Assembly (NCBI RefSeq): GCF_001421705.1
Contig: NZ_LMKO01000027.1
Location: forward strand, 83,267 to 147,266
Direction of reading: 5' to 3'
Length of the DNA: 64,000 nt
Source: Xylophilus sp. Leaf220
GTDB taxonomy: Bacteria; Pseudomonadota; Gammaproteobacteria; Burkholderiales; Burkholderiaceae_C
Part shown: positions 45,932 to 54,414 of the stretch, in pieces
Layout: each line of letters begins with the position of its first letter
Numbering within the stretch: the first letter of the stretch is position 1
Notes under the pieces: generated by a model
Told to the model about the DNA's origin: nothing
What the model saw: only the letters and a program-made list of their open reading frames with translations
The model's database searches: none
Program-made: the position numbers and the translations under genes

Positions 45932-46669
45932 CCGATCTACTTCCTCCGCTCCGTCCTGCATGCGCTCTGGATGCTGGTCACCGTCGTCCCGTGGGCGATC
46001 GTCATGCTGGTGGCCTCGCTGTGGCGCAAGGGCCCGGCGATGTACTGGATGGCCGCCCGCTGGCTGGGCTGGGCGGTCGACGGTGCGCGCGCGCTGCTGG
46101 GCATCCGGGTCGAGGTGCAGGGCATGGAGAACCTGCCGACGGGCGAGACCAGCGCCGCGGTGCTGCTGGTCAAGCACCAGTCGACCTTCGAGACCTTTTT
46201 GATGCCCACGCTGATGCCCCATCCGCTGGCCTACGTGTTCAAGCGCGAACTGCTGCGGGTGCCGTTCTTCGGCTGGGCGATGTCGCGGATGGACATGATC
46301 CACATCGACCGGCGCGACGGCACCCGCGCCTTCGCCAAGGTGGTGGCGCAGGGCCGCCGGCTGCTGGCGCAGGGCGTGTGGGTGATCATGTTCCCCGAGG
46401 GCACCCGCATCCCGCGCGGCCAGCAGGGCACCTACAAGACCGGCGGCACCCGCCTGGCGATCGCCACTGGCGCGCCGGTGGTGCCGGTGGCCGTCACCTC
46501 GGCCAAGGTCTGGCCGCGCAAGGCCTTCGTCAAGGTGCCCGGCACGGTACACGTCTCCATCGGCCCGGCGATCCCCAGCGTCGGCCGCCAGGCCGAGGAG
46601 CTGATGCAGGAAGTGCAGGCCTGGATCGAGGCCGAGATGCGCCGGCTCGACCCCGAGGCCTACCGGTAG
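45926..46669 (+). CDS. plsC: 1-acyl-sn-glycerol-3-phosphate acyltransferase
   Basis: A 247-residue membrane acyltransferase making phosphatidic acid. Motif I is LVKHQSTFETFLMP, where the family H-x4-D appears as H-x4-E; motif III is MFPEGTRIPRGQQGTYKTG. An N-terminal helix (LHALWMLVTVVPWAIVMLVA) anchors it. The only sensible start is a TTG at 45926 (MKPIYFLRSV), placed inside copy B6. The H-x4-E form is, as I recall, common in beta-proteobacterial homologues. It precedes the ygjP-like gene by 15 bases. Confidence 0.9.
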   Translation: MKPIYFLRSVLHALWMLVTVVPWAIVMLVASLWRKGPAMYWMAARWLGWAVDGARALLGIRVEVQGMENLPTGETSAAVLLVKHQSTFETFLMPTLMPHPLAYVFKRELLRVPFFGWAMSRMDMIHIDRRDGTRAFAKVVAQGRRLLAQGVWVIMFPEGTRIPRGQQGTYKTGGTRLAIATGAPVVPVAVTSAKVWPRKAFVKVPGTVHVSIGPAIPSVGRQAEELMQEVQAWIEAEMRRLDPEAYR

Positions 46670-46684
46670 CCGGCGTTGTCGTCG

Positions 46685-47686
46685 ATGGACCGCCTGGTAC
46701 AGCTCGCGCTCGATTTCTTCGGCCTGGGTCCGCCCGCCGAGGATGCGGGTGCCATGGCGCCGCCGCGCCGCCCGGCGCCGAACCGGCTGCCCCGGCCGCG
46801 CATCTCGCGCCCCCGGGTGCCCGACGCCGACGACCTCCAGCCGGTCGCCCTGCTGGCCGAGGCCGACGGCACGCTGCCTCAGCATCCGCGCGCCAACCGC
46901 GAGGCGCTGCTCGACACCCGGCGCGTGGCCTACGAATTCCTACGGGGCAAGCGCCGCACCATCGGCTTCTCGGTCAGCCACGAAGGCCTGGCGGTACGCG
47001 CCCCTTCCTGGGTGCCGCTGCACGAGGTCGACGACGCCCTGGTCGCCAAGGCCGCCTGGATCCTGCGCAAGCTGGCCGAGGCCGGCGCGGTGCACGAGAA
47101 GCGGGTGCAGAACCGCATTGCCTGGGCCGACGGGGTGCAGTTCCCGCTGCTGGGCCGGTCGGTCACCGTGCGGCTGGTGCGACCGGCCGGCGCCGCCGCG
47201 GGCCGCGGCGCGCGGGCGGTGCTGTGGACGCCGCCGGAGGCGGTGGCGGGCGATGGCGCGGCGGACGGTGCGCCGGCCGTCGAAGGCGCAGCGGCCACCG
47301 CCGAACTGCGCCTGCCGCTGCCGGTCGATGCCGCGCCGGTGACGATCGCCGCGGCGGTGCGCAGCTGGATGCTGTCCGAGGCGCGCCAGCATTTCGTGCG
47401 CCGCCTGGAGCATTTCGCGCCGCGGCTGCGGGTGCGCTTCACCCGCCTGTCGCTCACCAGTGCCCGCACCCGCTGGGGCAGCGCCAGCAGCGACGGATCG
47501 ATCCGTCTGCACTGGCGGCTGATGCATTTCCGGCCCGAGGTGGTCGACTACGTGGTGGTGCACGAGCTGGCCCATTTGCGCCACATGGACCACAGCCCGC
47601 GCTTCTGGGAGGTGGTGGCGACCGAGGTGCCCGACCATCCGGCGATGCGGCGCGAGCTGCGGCAGGACTCGGCTCCGCGCTGGTAG
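46685..47686 (+). CDS. YgjP/WSS1-like zinc metalloprotease-fold protein (M48-type, DUF45)
   Basis: A 333-residue protein whose C-terminal half is the YgjP family: RLSLTSARTRWGSASSDG, the zinc motif VVHELAHLRHMDHSPRFWEV (H-E-x2-H plus a later histidine), typical of minigluzincins. The N-terminal 75 residues are low-complexity and rich in proline and alanine. Family members are thought to be metallopeptidases, but substrates are unknown. ATG at 46685 is preferred to a TTG three codons earlier. Repeat A4 begins eight bases after the stop. Confidence 0.87.
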   Translation: MDRLVQLALDFFGLGPPAEDAGAMAPPRRPAPNRLPRPRISRPRVPDADDLQPVALLAEADGTLPQHPRANREALLDTRRVAYEFLRGKRRTIGFSVSHEGLAVRAPSWVPLHEVDDALVAKAAWILRKLAEAGAVHEKRVQNRIAWADGVQFPLLGRSVTVRLVRPAGAAAGRGARAVLWTPPEAVAGDGAADGAPAVEGAAATAELRLPLPVDAAPVTIAAAVRSWMLSEARQHFVRRLEHFAPRLRVRFTRLSLTSARTRWGSASSDGSIRLHWRLMHFRPEVVDYVVVHELAHLRHMDHSPRFWEVVATEVPDHPAMRRELRQDSAPRW

Positions 47687-47693
47687 CTGAGTT

Positions 47694-47782
47694 CGCCCCC
47701 AGGCTTCGCACTTCGTGTCTTCGCCTACCCCCTTCCGGGGGCGACACCGGTGGCCCGGCGGAGCCGGATCCACGGTGTCACT
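47694..47782 (+). repeat. Family A intergenic repeat, copy A4
   Basis: Nearly identical in layout to A2: CCCCCAGGCTTCGCACTTCG, CCCCCTTCCGGGGG and the CACCGGTGGCCCGGC / GCCGGATCCACGGTG stem. First of a tandem pair in the 317-base gap between the YgjP and SDR genes. Confidence 0.85.
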
Positions 47783-47787
47783 GAGTT

Positions 47788-47882
47788 CACCCCCAGGCTC
47801 CGCGCTTCGTGTCTATGCCACCCCCCTTCTCCGGGGACGACACCTACAGCCTGGCGGAGCCAGTTCTGCGGTGTCCCTGAGG
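47788..47882 (+). repeat. Family A intergenic repeat, copy A5
   Basis: A second, more diverged tandem copy: CCCCCAGGCTCCGCGCTTCG, CCCCCCTTCTCCGGGG, then CACCTACAGCCTGGC / GCCAGTTCTGCGGTG with compensating-looking changes on both sides of the stem. The remaining bases to 48003 show no gene. Confidence 0.8.
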
Positions 47883-48003
47883 GCGGGCGCGCTGATTTGA
47901 CCTTTGCTGGTCGTGCGGGCGCGCTGGCGATTTCGCGGTTGCGGCCCACCGCGGCTCGGCCGCGGTTTTCGACGGTCGCGGCGTTGCGCATGGGCGGGAT
48001 TTT

Positions 48004-48777
48004 TTACCGCGCGTGGGTGACGCCGCCGTCGACCACCAGGGTCGAACCCACGACGTAATCGCCGGCGCGGGAGGCCAGGTAGATCGCGGCGCCGGCCATG
48101 TCGTCGTCGCGGCCGATGCGGCCGGCGGGGATGCGGGCGGCGGTAGCGTCGGCTTCGTCGCGGGCGGCGCGGTTCATGTCGGAGGCGAAGGCGCCGGGGG
48201 CGATCGCGCTGACGACGACGTGGTCCTTCACCAGCGTCAGCGCCATGCGGCGGGTCAGCTGGATCAGGCCGGCCTTGCTGGCGGCGTAGGAGTAGGTCTC
48301 CAGCGGGTTGACCGAGATGCCGTCGATCGAGGCGATGTTGATCACCTTGGCCGGCCGCTGGGCGCTGGCGGCGGCGCGCAGCGCGGGCAGCAGCGCCTGG
48401 GTGAGGAAGAAGGGCGCCTTCAGGTTGGTGTCGACCACCTTGTCCCAGCCGTTCTCGGGAAAGTCGGCCAGCGGCGCGCCCCAGGCGGCCCCGGCGTTGT
48501 TGACCAGGATGTCCAGGCCCGGCTCCAACGTTTGGTAGGCCGCGGCGAGCGCCTGGGCGCCGGCGAGCGTCGCCACGTCGGCGGGCAGCGCGATGCATTG
48601 GCCGCCGCCTTGTGCCGACAGCTCGCGCGCGGCCTGCTCGCAGGCTTCTGCCTTGCGCGCCGAGATGTAGACCCGCGCGCCTTGGGCCAAAAAGCCGGCG
48701 GCGATCATGCGGCCGATGCCGCGCGATCCGCCGGTGACGAGCGCTGTGCGCCCTGCGAGCGAAAAAAGATCGTGCAT
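48004..48777 (-). CDS. Short-chain dehydrogenase/reductase
   Basis: A 257-residue classical SDR: cofactor loop TGGSRGIGRMIAAGF (about residues 15-29), NNAGAAWG, catalytic serine in INIASIDGISV and YSYAASKAGL with the Tyr-x3-Lys pair, ending DGGVTHAR. It resembles 3-oxoacyl reductase/RhlG-like enzymes (FSLAGRTALVTGGSRGIG), reducing keto groups with NADPH. No pathway partner is adjacent; it is divergent from the rhodanese gene. Confidence 0.85.
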   Translation of the reverse strand: MHDLFSLAGRTALVTGGSRGIGRMIAAGFLAQGARVYISARKAEACEQAARELSAQGGGQCIALPADVATLAGAQALAAAYQTLEPGLDILVNNAGAAWGAPLADFPENGWDKVVDTNLKAPFFLTQALLPALRAAASAQRPAKVINIASIDGISVNPLETYSYAASKAGLIQLTRRMALTLVKDHVVVSAIAPGAFASDMNRAARDEADATAARIPAGRIGRDDDMAGAAIYLASRAGDYVVGSTLVVDGGVTHAR

Positions 48778-48903
48778 GCGTGTGTCTCCTGTTCTAGTCG
48801 GTGGTGCCGCGGCAGCTTACGGCGCGGGCGCCGCGCGGCGGGTCGCCTGCGTGCCACCTACGGTACCGACAGGTCATCGCCCAGGACTGGCAGAATTTCC
48901 CCT

Positions 48904-49338
48904 ATGACCGATCCCACCACCTCTGCCGCCTCGTCCCCCACTCCCGCCGACGGCTATGCCGGCGACGTTACCCCCGCCCAGGCCTGGGACTGGGTGCAGT
49001 CCGGCCAGGCGGTGCTGGTCGATGTGCGCACCGATGCCGAGCGCGAGTGGGTCGGCTTCGTGCCCGGCGCGGTGCCGCTGGCCTGGAAGCAGTGGCCCGG
49101 CATGGTGCCGAACCCGGCGTTCGACGCGGGCGTGCAGGCCGCCGCGCAGGGCGGCAAGGTCGTGGTGCTGCTGTGCCGCAGCGGCGTGCGTTCGGTGGCG
49201 GCTGCGCGGCGCGCGACCGAACTGGGCGTGGAGGCCTACAACATCCTCGAAGGCTTCGAGGGCGATGCCGATGCCGAGCAGCACCGCGGCCGCACCGGCG
49301 GATGGCGGATGCGCGGGCTGCCTTGGCAGCAGAAGTAG
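48904..49338 (+). CDS. Rhodanese-like sulfurtransferase
   Basis: A 144-residue single rhodanese domain. The active-site cysteine is C91 in VVLLCRSGVRSVAAA; the first strand VLVDVRTDAEREWVGFVPGA is typical. These proteins carry persulfide sulfur in the cytoplasm; the donor and acceptor cannot be read from context. The C-terminal GRTGGWRMRGLPWQQK follows the pattern of proteobacterial rhodaneses that end with a tryptophan-rich tail. Start ATG at 48904. Confidence 0.9.
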   Translation: MTDPTTSAASSPTPADGYAGDVTPAQAWDWVQSGQAVLVDVRTDAEREWVGFVPGAVPLAWKQWPGMVPNPAFDAGVQAAAQGGKVVVLLCRSGVRSVAAARRATELGVEAYNILEGFEGDADAEQHRGRTGGWRMRGLPWQQK

Positions 49339-49378
49339 GGGTGGCATCGGGGCTGCCACGCCCTGGTTCTGTGCTGGC

Positions 49379-49801
49379 TTACGCCTGCGTCCAGGGGTTG
49401 ACCACGGTCACGCCCGCTGCCTCGAAGGGGCTGGTGTCCCGGGTCGCCACCGCGAAGCCGTTGGCGGCGGCGATGGCCGCGATGTAGCCATCGGCCGTGG
49501 CGATGGCCAGGCCCTTGCTGCGGGCTTTCGCCGCCAGTGCCGCGTAGGCTTGTGTGCAGGCGAAGTCGAAGGGCAGCACGCGGCCGGCGAACAGGGGCAG
49601 CACGCGCTTTTCCAGGTTCTCCTGCAGGCCTGCGCGCCGCTTGCCGGCCGGCAGCAGGGCCACACCTGCCCGAAGTTCCGCCACCGTGACGGCGGAAAGG
49701 AACAGGGTCTCCATCGCCTGGGCGTCGATCCACTCGATCACCCGTGGCTCGGGAGCGTGGCGGAGCGGCTCCGACACCACGTTGGTGTCGAGCAGGATCA
49801 T
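49379..49801 (-). CDS. fitB: PIN-domain toxin FitB
   Basis: A 140-residue PIN-domain ribonuclease of the VapC/FitB type. Acidic active-site residues appear in MILLDTNVVSE, VTVAELRAG, TADGYIAAIA and ATRDTSPFEAAGV; GKRRAGLQENLEKRVLPLF is characteristic of FitB. It would cleave RNA when free of its antitoxin. The start overlaps the antitoxin's stop by four bases (49798-49801), the usual antitoxin-first coupling. Confidence 0.92.
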   Translation of the reverse strand: MILLDTNVVSEPLRHAPEPRVIEWIDAQAMETLFLSAVTVAELRAGVALLPAGKRRAGLQENLEKRVLPLFAGRVLPFDFACTQAYAALAAKARSKGLAIATADGYIAAIAAANGFAVATRDTSPFEAAGVTVVNPWTQA

Positions 49802-50052
49802 TCGAAGCTCACCGGGCGGGCGGGCGCCTTGTCGCGGGCCTGTTCGAACACCGCGAACTCTTCCTCGCTCAGCTTGGCTTGGCGACCGATGTCGGCCAAG
49901 AGCGACCCCAGCTTCACCCGCCCGGTGGCGCTGATCGCGGATTCCAGTATCTCGCGCACCTCGGCCTCCATACTCTGGCCGTGCCGCGCTGCGCGGGCGC
50001 GCAGGGCGCGATGGGTTTCGTCGGACAGGTTGCGGACGGTCAGCATGGCCAT
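49798..50052 (-). CDS. fitA: Ribbon-helix-helix antitoxin FitA
   Basis: An 84-residue antitoxin: N-terminal ribbon-helix-helix DNA-binding domain (MLTVRNLSDETHRALRARAA, QSMEAEVREILESAI) and a C-terminal FitB-binding tail (LSEEEFAVFEQARD). The ATG at 50052 has a strong AGGAGG site upstream, which decides the start over longer alternatives. Two TGCATGCA palindromes lie just upstream, likely the operator for the FitAB complex. A chromosomal module with no mobile element near it. Confidence 0.92.
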   Translation of the reverse strand: MAMLTVRNLSDETHRALRARAARHGQSMEAEVREILESAISATGRVKLGSLLADIGRQAKLSEEEFAVFEQARDKAPARPVSFE

Positions 50053-50076
50053 GGCGATCCTCCTGGGAAAATGTAC

Positions 50077-50104
50077 TGCATGCATCTTACATAATGCATG
50101 CATT
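50077..50104. promoter_or_regulatory. FitAB operator: paired TGCATGCA palindromes
   Basis: TGCATGCA occurs at 50077-50084 and 50095-50102, centres 18 bases apart; the second sits in a perfect 12-base palindrome AATGCATGCATT. Paired half-sites upstream of the antitoxin are what an RHH octameric complex needs. Confidence 0.65.
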
Positions 50105-50208
50105 TCTCCTCGATGCAAGGCGTAGGACCTCAGGAAAGGCCGCACAAACAAGATGGCACTCCCGTCAGCCGATCGTGTCGGAGACGGCTCCACGGCGGTT
50201 GCGTGCGG

Positions 50209-51258
50209 CTAGACCTTGAACCGCCAGATGCCGTCTTCCCCCTTGACCCGCTGCACCTGCCCGCCCAGCCACAGCGCGTGCAGGTGCGCCACCGCCTCGC
50301 CCATGGCGAAGGTCATCTGGTGGGCGTCGAGCGCACGGTGGAACAGGATCGGCAGCACGTCGGCGGCCGATTGCGGCGCGGTGGCGCAGGCCTGCAGCAG
50401 TTCGGCCAGGCGGTCGCGGTGGTGGTCGTGCAGCTGGGCGATGCGCTCGTGCAGGCCGGTGAAGGGCTTGCCGTGGGCGGGCAGGGTGAGGGTGTCGGCG
50501 GGCAGCGGCGCGAAGCGGTCGATCGACTGCAGGAACAGGGTCAGCGCATCGGCCTCGGGCTCGGCGTCGAAGACGCTCACGTTGGTGGAGATGCGCGGCA
50601 GCATCATGTCGCCGCCCAGCAGGATGCCGGTGGCGGCGCAGTAGAGGGCGATGTGTTCCGGCGCGTGGCCGTGGCCGACGATGCAGGTCCAGTCGTGGTC
50701 GCCGATGCGCACCGTGGCGCCGTCGAGGAGCCGGCGGAACTGCATCGGCACCGCGGGCACCATGCTCTTGTAGTAGTTGTGGCGGCTGCGGATCTTCTCC
50801 ATCGCCTCGGGCGACTGCAGGCCGTGCGACAGGAAGAACGCCGCCGCGCCGTCGCCGCCGAAGCCCGCGCCGTGCGAGCCCAGTCGCGCCGCGTAGTAGT
50901 CGGTGGCGCTGATCCACAGCCGTGCGCCCCAGCGCTCGCAGAGCCAGTGCGCCAGGCCGATGTGGTCGGGGTGCATGTGGGTGACGATCACCCGCAGGAC
51001 CGGCAGGCCGTCGAGCCCGCTGGCGAAGACCTGCTCCCACTGGGCCCGCGGCTCCAGTGCGTCGATGCAGCAATCGACCACCGTCCAGCCCTCGCGGCCG
51101 TCGAGCGTGTCGCGCAGCAGCCAGAGGTTGACGTGGTCCAGCGCGAAGGGCAGGCCCATCCGCACCCAGCGGATGCCGGGCGCCACCTCGATCACCGCGC
51201 CGGGCGCGGGAACCGTGTCGCCGAAGGGGTAGTGGAGCCGTTGTTCGAGTGCGTTCAT
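50209..51258 (-). CDS. MBL-fold metallo-hydrolase beside liuR
   Basis: A 349-residue metallo-beta-lactamase-fold protein: VIVTHMHPDHIGLAHWLCER (HxHxDH), the next ligands in VGHGHAPEHIALYC and GDMMLPRIST, and LPAHGKPF later. The C-terminal helical part (LLQACATAPQSAADVLPILF) resembles MBL proteins grouped with acyl-CoA genes. Substrate unknown; a thioesterase role is plausible. It is divergent from the MerR/LiuR gene, with a TTGACGT-type dyad in the shared region, so it is a candidate member of that regulon. Confidence 0.82.
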   Translation of the reverse strand: MNALEQRLHYPFGDTVPAPGAVIEVAPGIRWVRMGLPFALDHVNLWLLRDTLDGREGWTVVDCCIDALEPRAQWEQVFASGLDGLPVLRVIVTHMHPDHIGLAHWLCERWGARLWISATDYYAARLGSHGAGFGGDGAAAFFLSHGLQSPEAMEKIRSRHNYYKSMVPAVPMQFRRLLDGATVRIGDHDWTCIVGHGHAPEHIALYCAATGILLGGDMMLPRISTNVSVFDAEPEADALTLFLQSIDRFAPLPADTLTLPAHGKPFTGLHERIAQLHDHHRDRLAELLQACATAPQSAADVLPILFHRALDAHQMTFAMGEAVAHLHALWLGGQVQRVKGEDGIWRFKV

Positions 51259-51297
51259 GGCAGGGGCTGCGCCACGCCGCGCCGGGACGCGTCCCGG

Positions 51298-51318
51298 TTG
51301 ACGTTGACGTAAACGTAA
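51298..51318. promoter_or_regulatory. Candidate LiuR/MerR-type operator
   Basis: TTGACG followed by TTGACGT-AA-ACGTAA at 51304-51318, an almost symmetric dyad between the divergent MBL and merR genes. The ACGT-based symmetry resembles published LiuR motifs as I remember them; the assignment is inference. Confidence 0.5.
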
Positions 51319-51401
51319 GCTGTAATGCGGTCCATTGTAAGGAGCGGCGGCGCGGTGCGCTGTCTCCTCCGCTCGCGGCCCGGCGGCCGCCTTCCCGACG
51401 C

Positions 51402-51824
51402 ATGACGACCACCGCCACCTTCAGCATCAGCGACCTCGCGCAGGAGTTCGACCTCACGACGCGGGCGATCCGCTTCTACGAGGACATGGGCCTGCTGCAG
51501 CCGGGCCGCGAAGGCCCCGGCGGCCGCACCCGGGTGTACTCGGCGCGCGACCGGGCCCGGCTCAAGCTCACCCTGCGCGCCAAGCGCCTGGGCCTGTCGC
51601 TGCAGGAGGCCAAGGAGCTGCTCGACATGTACGACAGCCCGCGCGACACCGCCCCGCAGCTGCGCCGCTACCTGGCGCTGCTGGAGACGCACCGCGCCCA
51701 GCTGGAGCGGCAGCTGGCCGAGCTGCAGGCCAACATCGACGAGGTGCGGGCCCACGAGAAGGACGCCCGCGCCACCCTGGCCCGCAGCGCCCGCCCGGCC
51801 CGCGCCGCCGCCCGCAAGGGCTGA
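51402..51824 (+). CDS. liuR: MerR-family regulator, LiuR-like
   Basis: A 140-residue MerR regulator: helix-turn-helix [20 protein letters not shown], wing [20 protein letters not shown], then a dimerisation coiled coil ([20 protein letters not shown]). The [20 protein letters not shown] segment is typical of LiuR, which controls leucine/isovalerate degradation in proteobacteria. No cysteine metal site is present, which argues against metal-sensing MerR members. The expected liu structural genes are not adjacent. Start ATG at 51402. Confidence 0.82.
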   Translation: MTTTATFSISDLAQEFDLTTRAIRFYEDMGLLQPGREGPGGRTRVYSARDRARLKLTLRAKRLGLSLQEAKELLDMYDSPRDTAPQLRRYLALLETHRAQLERQLAELQANIDEVRAHEKDARATLARSARPARAAARKG

Positions 51825-51851
51825 TCACGCTCTTGGCTACCATTGCGCCCC

Positions 51852-52517
51852 ATGAAAGACCTCACCCCCGACGACCTCTTCGAACACAACCGGCAGTGGG
51901 CCGCCCAGATGGAGCGCGAGCGCCCCGGCTTCTTCACCGGCCTGGTCAAGCAGCAGACGCCCAAGTACATGTGGATCGGCTGCTCCGACAGCCGCGTGCC
52001 GGCCAACCAGATCACCGGGCTGGAGCCGGGCGAGGTGTTTGTCCACCGCAACGTCGCCAACATCGTGGTGCATTCGGACCTGAACGCGCTGTCGGCGATC
52101 CAGTTCGCGGTGGAGCGGCTCAAGGTGGAGCACATCATGGTGGTGGGCCACTACGGCTGCTCGGGCGTGCAGGCGGCGCTCGAGGGCGCCCGCATCGGCC
52201 TGGCCGACAACTGGCTGCGCCACATCCAGAGCACCCGCGACCGCCACCGCACCCTGATCGACGGCGTGGGCCCCGAGCAGCGGGCCGACACGCTGTGCGA
52301 CCTGAACGTGATCGAGCAGGTGGTCAACATCTGCGTCAGCACGGTGATGCTCGACGCCTGGGCCAGCGGCCAGAAGGTCACGATCCACGGCTGGACCTTC
52401 GGCGTGCACGACGGCCTGCTGCAGGACCTGGGCATGAACGTGAGCGGCGGCGATTCGCTCGACGGCATGTACCTGTCGGCCCTGGAGCGCATCGCCCTCA
52501 AACGCCGGGGCGGCTGA
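51852..52517 (+). CDS. can: Beta-class carbonic anhydrase
   Basis: A 221-residue zinc enzyme interconverting CO2 and bicarbonate. The zinc cysteine C44 with the catalytic Asp-Arg dyad is in [13 protein letters not shown]; the second pair is [11 protein letters not shown] near residue 100. Bicarbonate supply suits biotin-dependent carboxylases. ATG at 51852 ([13 protein letters not shown]). It lies 27 bases after liuR in the same direction and 29 before aceK. Confidence 0.94.
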   Translation: MKDLTPDDLFEHNRQWAAQMERERPGFFTGLVKQQTPKYMWIGCSDSRVPANQITGLEPGEVFVHRNVANIVVHSDLNALSAIQFAVERLKVEHIMVVGHYGCSGVQAALEGARIGLADNWLRHIQSTRDRHRTLIDGVGPEQRADTLCDLNVIEQVVNICVSTVMLDAWASGQKVTIHGWTFGVHDGLLQDLGMNVSGGDSLDGMYLSALERIALKRRGG

Positions 52518-52546
52518 CGCCCCCACGCCCGCCAGCGGCCGCCGCG

Positions 52547-54367
52547 ATGTTCCCGCAACGCCTCGATTCGCCGCTGGCCTTCGGCATCGCCCGGACGATG
52601 ATGGACGGGTTCGACCGCCACTACCGCCTGTTCCGCAGCGCGTCGGCCGATGCCAAGCAGCGCTTCGAGGCGGCCGACTGGCGCGGGCAGCAGCGGGCGC
52701 TGCGCGAGCGCATCGCCTTCTACGACCTGCGGGTGACCGAGGCGGTGGCCGCGCTGGAGCGCGAGCATGCCGCCGGCGCCCAGCCGATGGACGTGTGGCA
52801 GCAGGCCAAGCTGCACTACATCGGCCTGCTGGTGAACCACCGCCAGCCCGAGCTGGCAGAGACCTTCTTCAACTCGGTCACGACGAAGATCCTGCACCGC
52901 ACCCACTTCCACAACGACTTCATCTTCGTGCGGCCCGCCGCCAGCACCGAGTTCCTGGAGGACGACGCGCCGGGCGCGGAGCCGGTCTACCGCGCCTACT
53001 ACCCCACCGCCGGCACGCTGCAGGCCACCCTGGTGCGGATGCTGCACAACTTCCGGCTGGCACTGCCGTTCGAGGACGTGGAGCGCGATGCGCACGACGT
53101 GGCCGCGGCGATGGAGGCGCGGATGGCGGGCCTCACGCTGCGGGCCAACTTCCAGATCCAGGTGCTCTCCAGCCTGTTCTACCGGAACAAGGGCGCCTAC
53201 GTGGTGGGCAAGCTGCTCAACGGCTTCTTCGAGCTGCCGTTCGCCCTGCCGATCCTGCACCTGCACGACGCGCGGCCCGGCCCGCTGGCGGTCGACACGG
53301 TGTTGTTCGGCGAGGAGGGGCTGCAGATGCTGTTCTCCTTCGCCCGCGCCTATTTCCTGGTGGATATGGAGGTGCCGTCGGCCACGGTGCAGTTCCTGCG
53401 CAGCCTGATGCCGAGGAAGCCGCGGGCCGAGCTGTACAACGCCCTCGGCCTGGCCAAGCAGGGCAAGACGCTGTTCTACCGCGAATTCCTGCACCACCTG
53501 CGCCACAGCAGCGACCGCTTCCGCATCGCGCCGGGCATCAAGGGCATGGTGATGCTGGTGTTCGACCTGCCGTCCTTCCCCTACGTCTTCAAGCTGATCA
53601 AGGACCGGTTCCCGGCACCCAAGGAGACGACGCGCGAGCAGGTCAAGGCCAAGTACCTGCTGGTCAAGCAGCACGACCGCGTCGGCCGCATGGCCGAGAC
53701 GATGGAGTACAGCGAGGTGGCCTTCCCGCGCGACCGCTTCGACGACGCCCTGATCGCCGAGATCCAGGCCCACGCGCCGAGCCAGCTGGAGATCTCCGAC
53801 CGCGACGGCGACGGGCGGGTGGAGGTGATCATCAAGCACCTCTACATCGAGCGCCGCATGGTGCCGCTCAACCTCTACCTGCAGGAGCAGTTCGACGCCG
53901 GCCTGGAGCACCCGGCGGTGCGAGAGCGGCTCGACCGCAGCGTGCTCGAGTACGGCAACGCGATCAAGGACCTGGTGGCCGCCAACATCTTCCCGGGCGA
54001 CATGCTGTGGAAGAACTTCGGCGTCACCCGCCACGGCAAGGTGGTGTTCTACGACTACGACGAGATCGAGTACGTCACCGACTGCCGTTTCCGCCGTGTG
54101 CCCGCGCCCCGCAACGAAGAGGACGAGACGAGCGGCGAGGTCTGGTACCCGGTGGGCCCGCGCGACGTGTTCCCCGAGACCTTCGGCCCCTTCCTGCTCG
54201 GCCATCCGGCGGTGCGCGAGGCCTTCCTGCGCCACCACGCCGACCTGCTCGACACCGCGTTCTGGCAGCAGCACAAGGAGCGGATCGCGGCCGGCCATGT
54301 CTACGACGTGTTCCCCTACGGCCAGGAAGCCCGCTTCTCCGTCGTCCGCGCGTCCGGTGCGCGTTGA
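52547..54367 (+). CDS. aceK: Isocitrate dehydrogenase kinase/phosphatase
   Basis: A 606-residue bifunctional enzyme that phosphorylates and reactivates isocitrate dehydrogenase, directing flux between the TCA cycle and the glyoxylate bypass. Diagnostic segments: [20 protein letters not shown], the kinase region [20 protein letters not shown] with the following lysine-rich stretch, and [20 protein letters not shown] with [12 protein letters not shown]. Length is normal (E. coli 578). Downstream thiolase and acyl-CoA dehydrogenase produce the acetyl-CoA for which this switch matters. Confidence 0.95.
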   Translation: MFPQRLDSPLAFGIARTMMDGFDRHYRLFRSASADAKQRFEAADWRGQQRALRERIAFYDLRVTEAVAALEREHAAGAQPMDVWQQAKLHYIGLLVNHRQPELAETFFNSVTTKILHRTHFHNDFIFVRPAASTEFLEDDAPGAEPVYRAYYPTAGTLQATLVRMLHNFRLALPFEDVERDAHDVAAAMEARMAGLTLRANFQIQVLSSLFYRNKGAYVVGKLLNGFFELPFALPILHLHDARPGPLAVDTVLFGEEGLQMLFSFARAYFLVDMEVPSATVQFLRSLMPRKPRAELYNALGLAKQGKTLFYREFLHHLRHSSDRFRIAPGIKGMVMLVFDLPSFPYVFKLIKDRFPAPKETTREQVKAKYLLVKQHDRVGRMAETMEYSEVAFPRDRFDDALIAEIQAHAPSQLEISDRDGDGRVEVIIKHLYIERRMVPLNLYLQEQFDAGLEHPAVRERLDRSVLEYGNAIKDLVAANIFPGDMLWKNFGVTRHGKVVFYDYDEIEYVTDCRFRRVPAPRNEEDETSGEVWYPVGPRDVFPETFGPFLLGHPAVREAFLRHHADLLDTAFWQQHKERIAAGHVYDVFPYGQEARFSVVRASGAR

Positions 54368-54414
54368 CCCGTGTTTTTTCGAGCCTTCTTCATTCCACAC
54401 ACAGGAGACATCCC

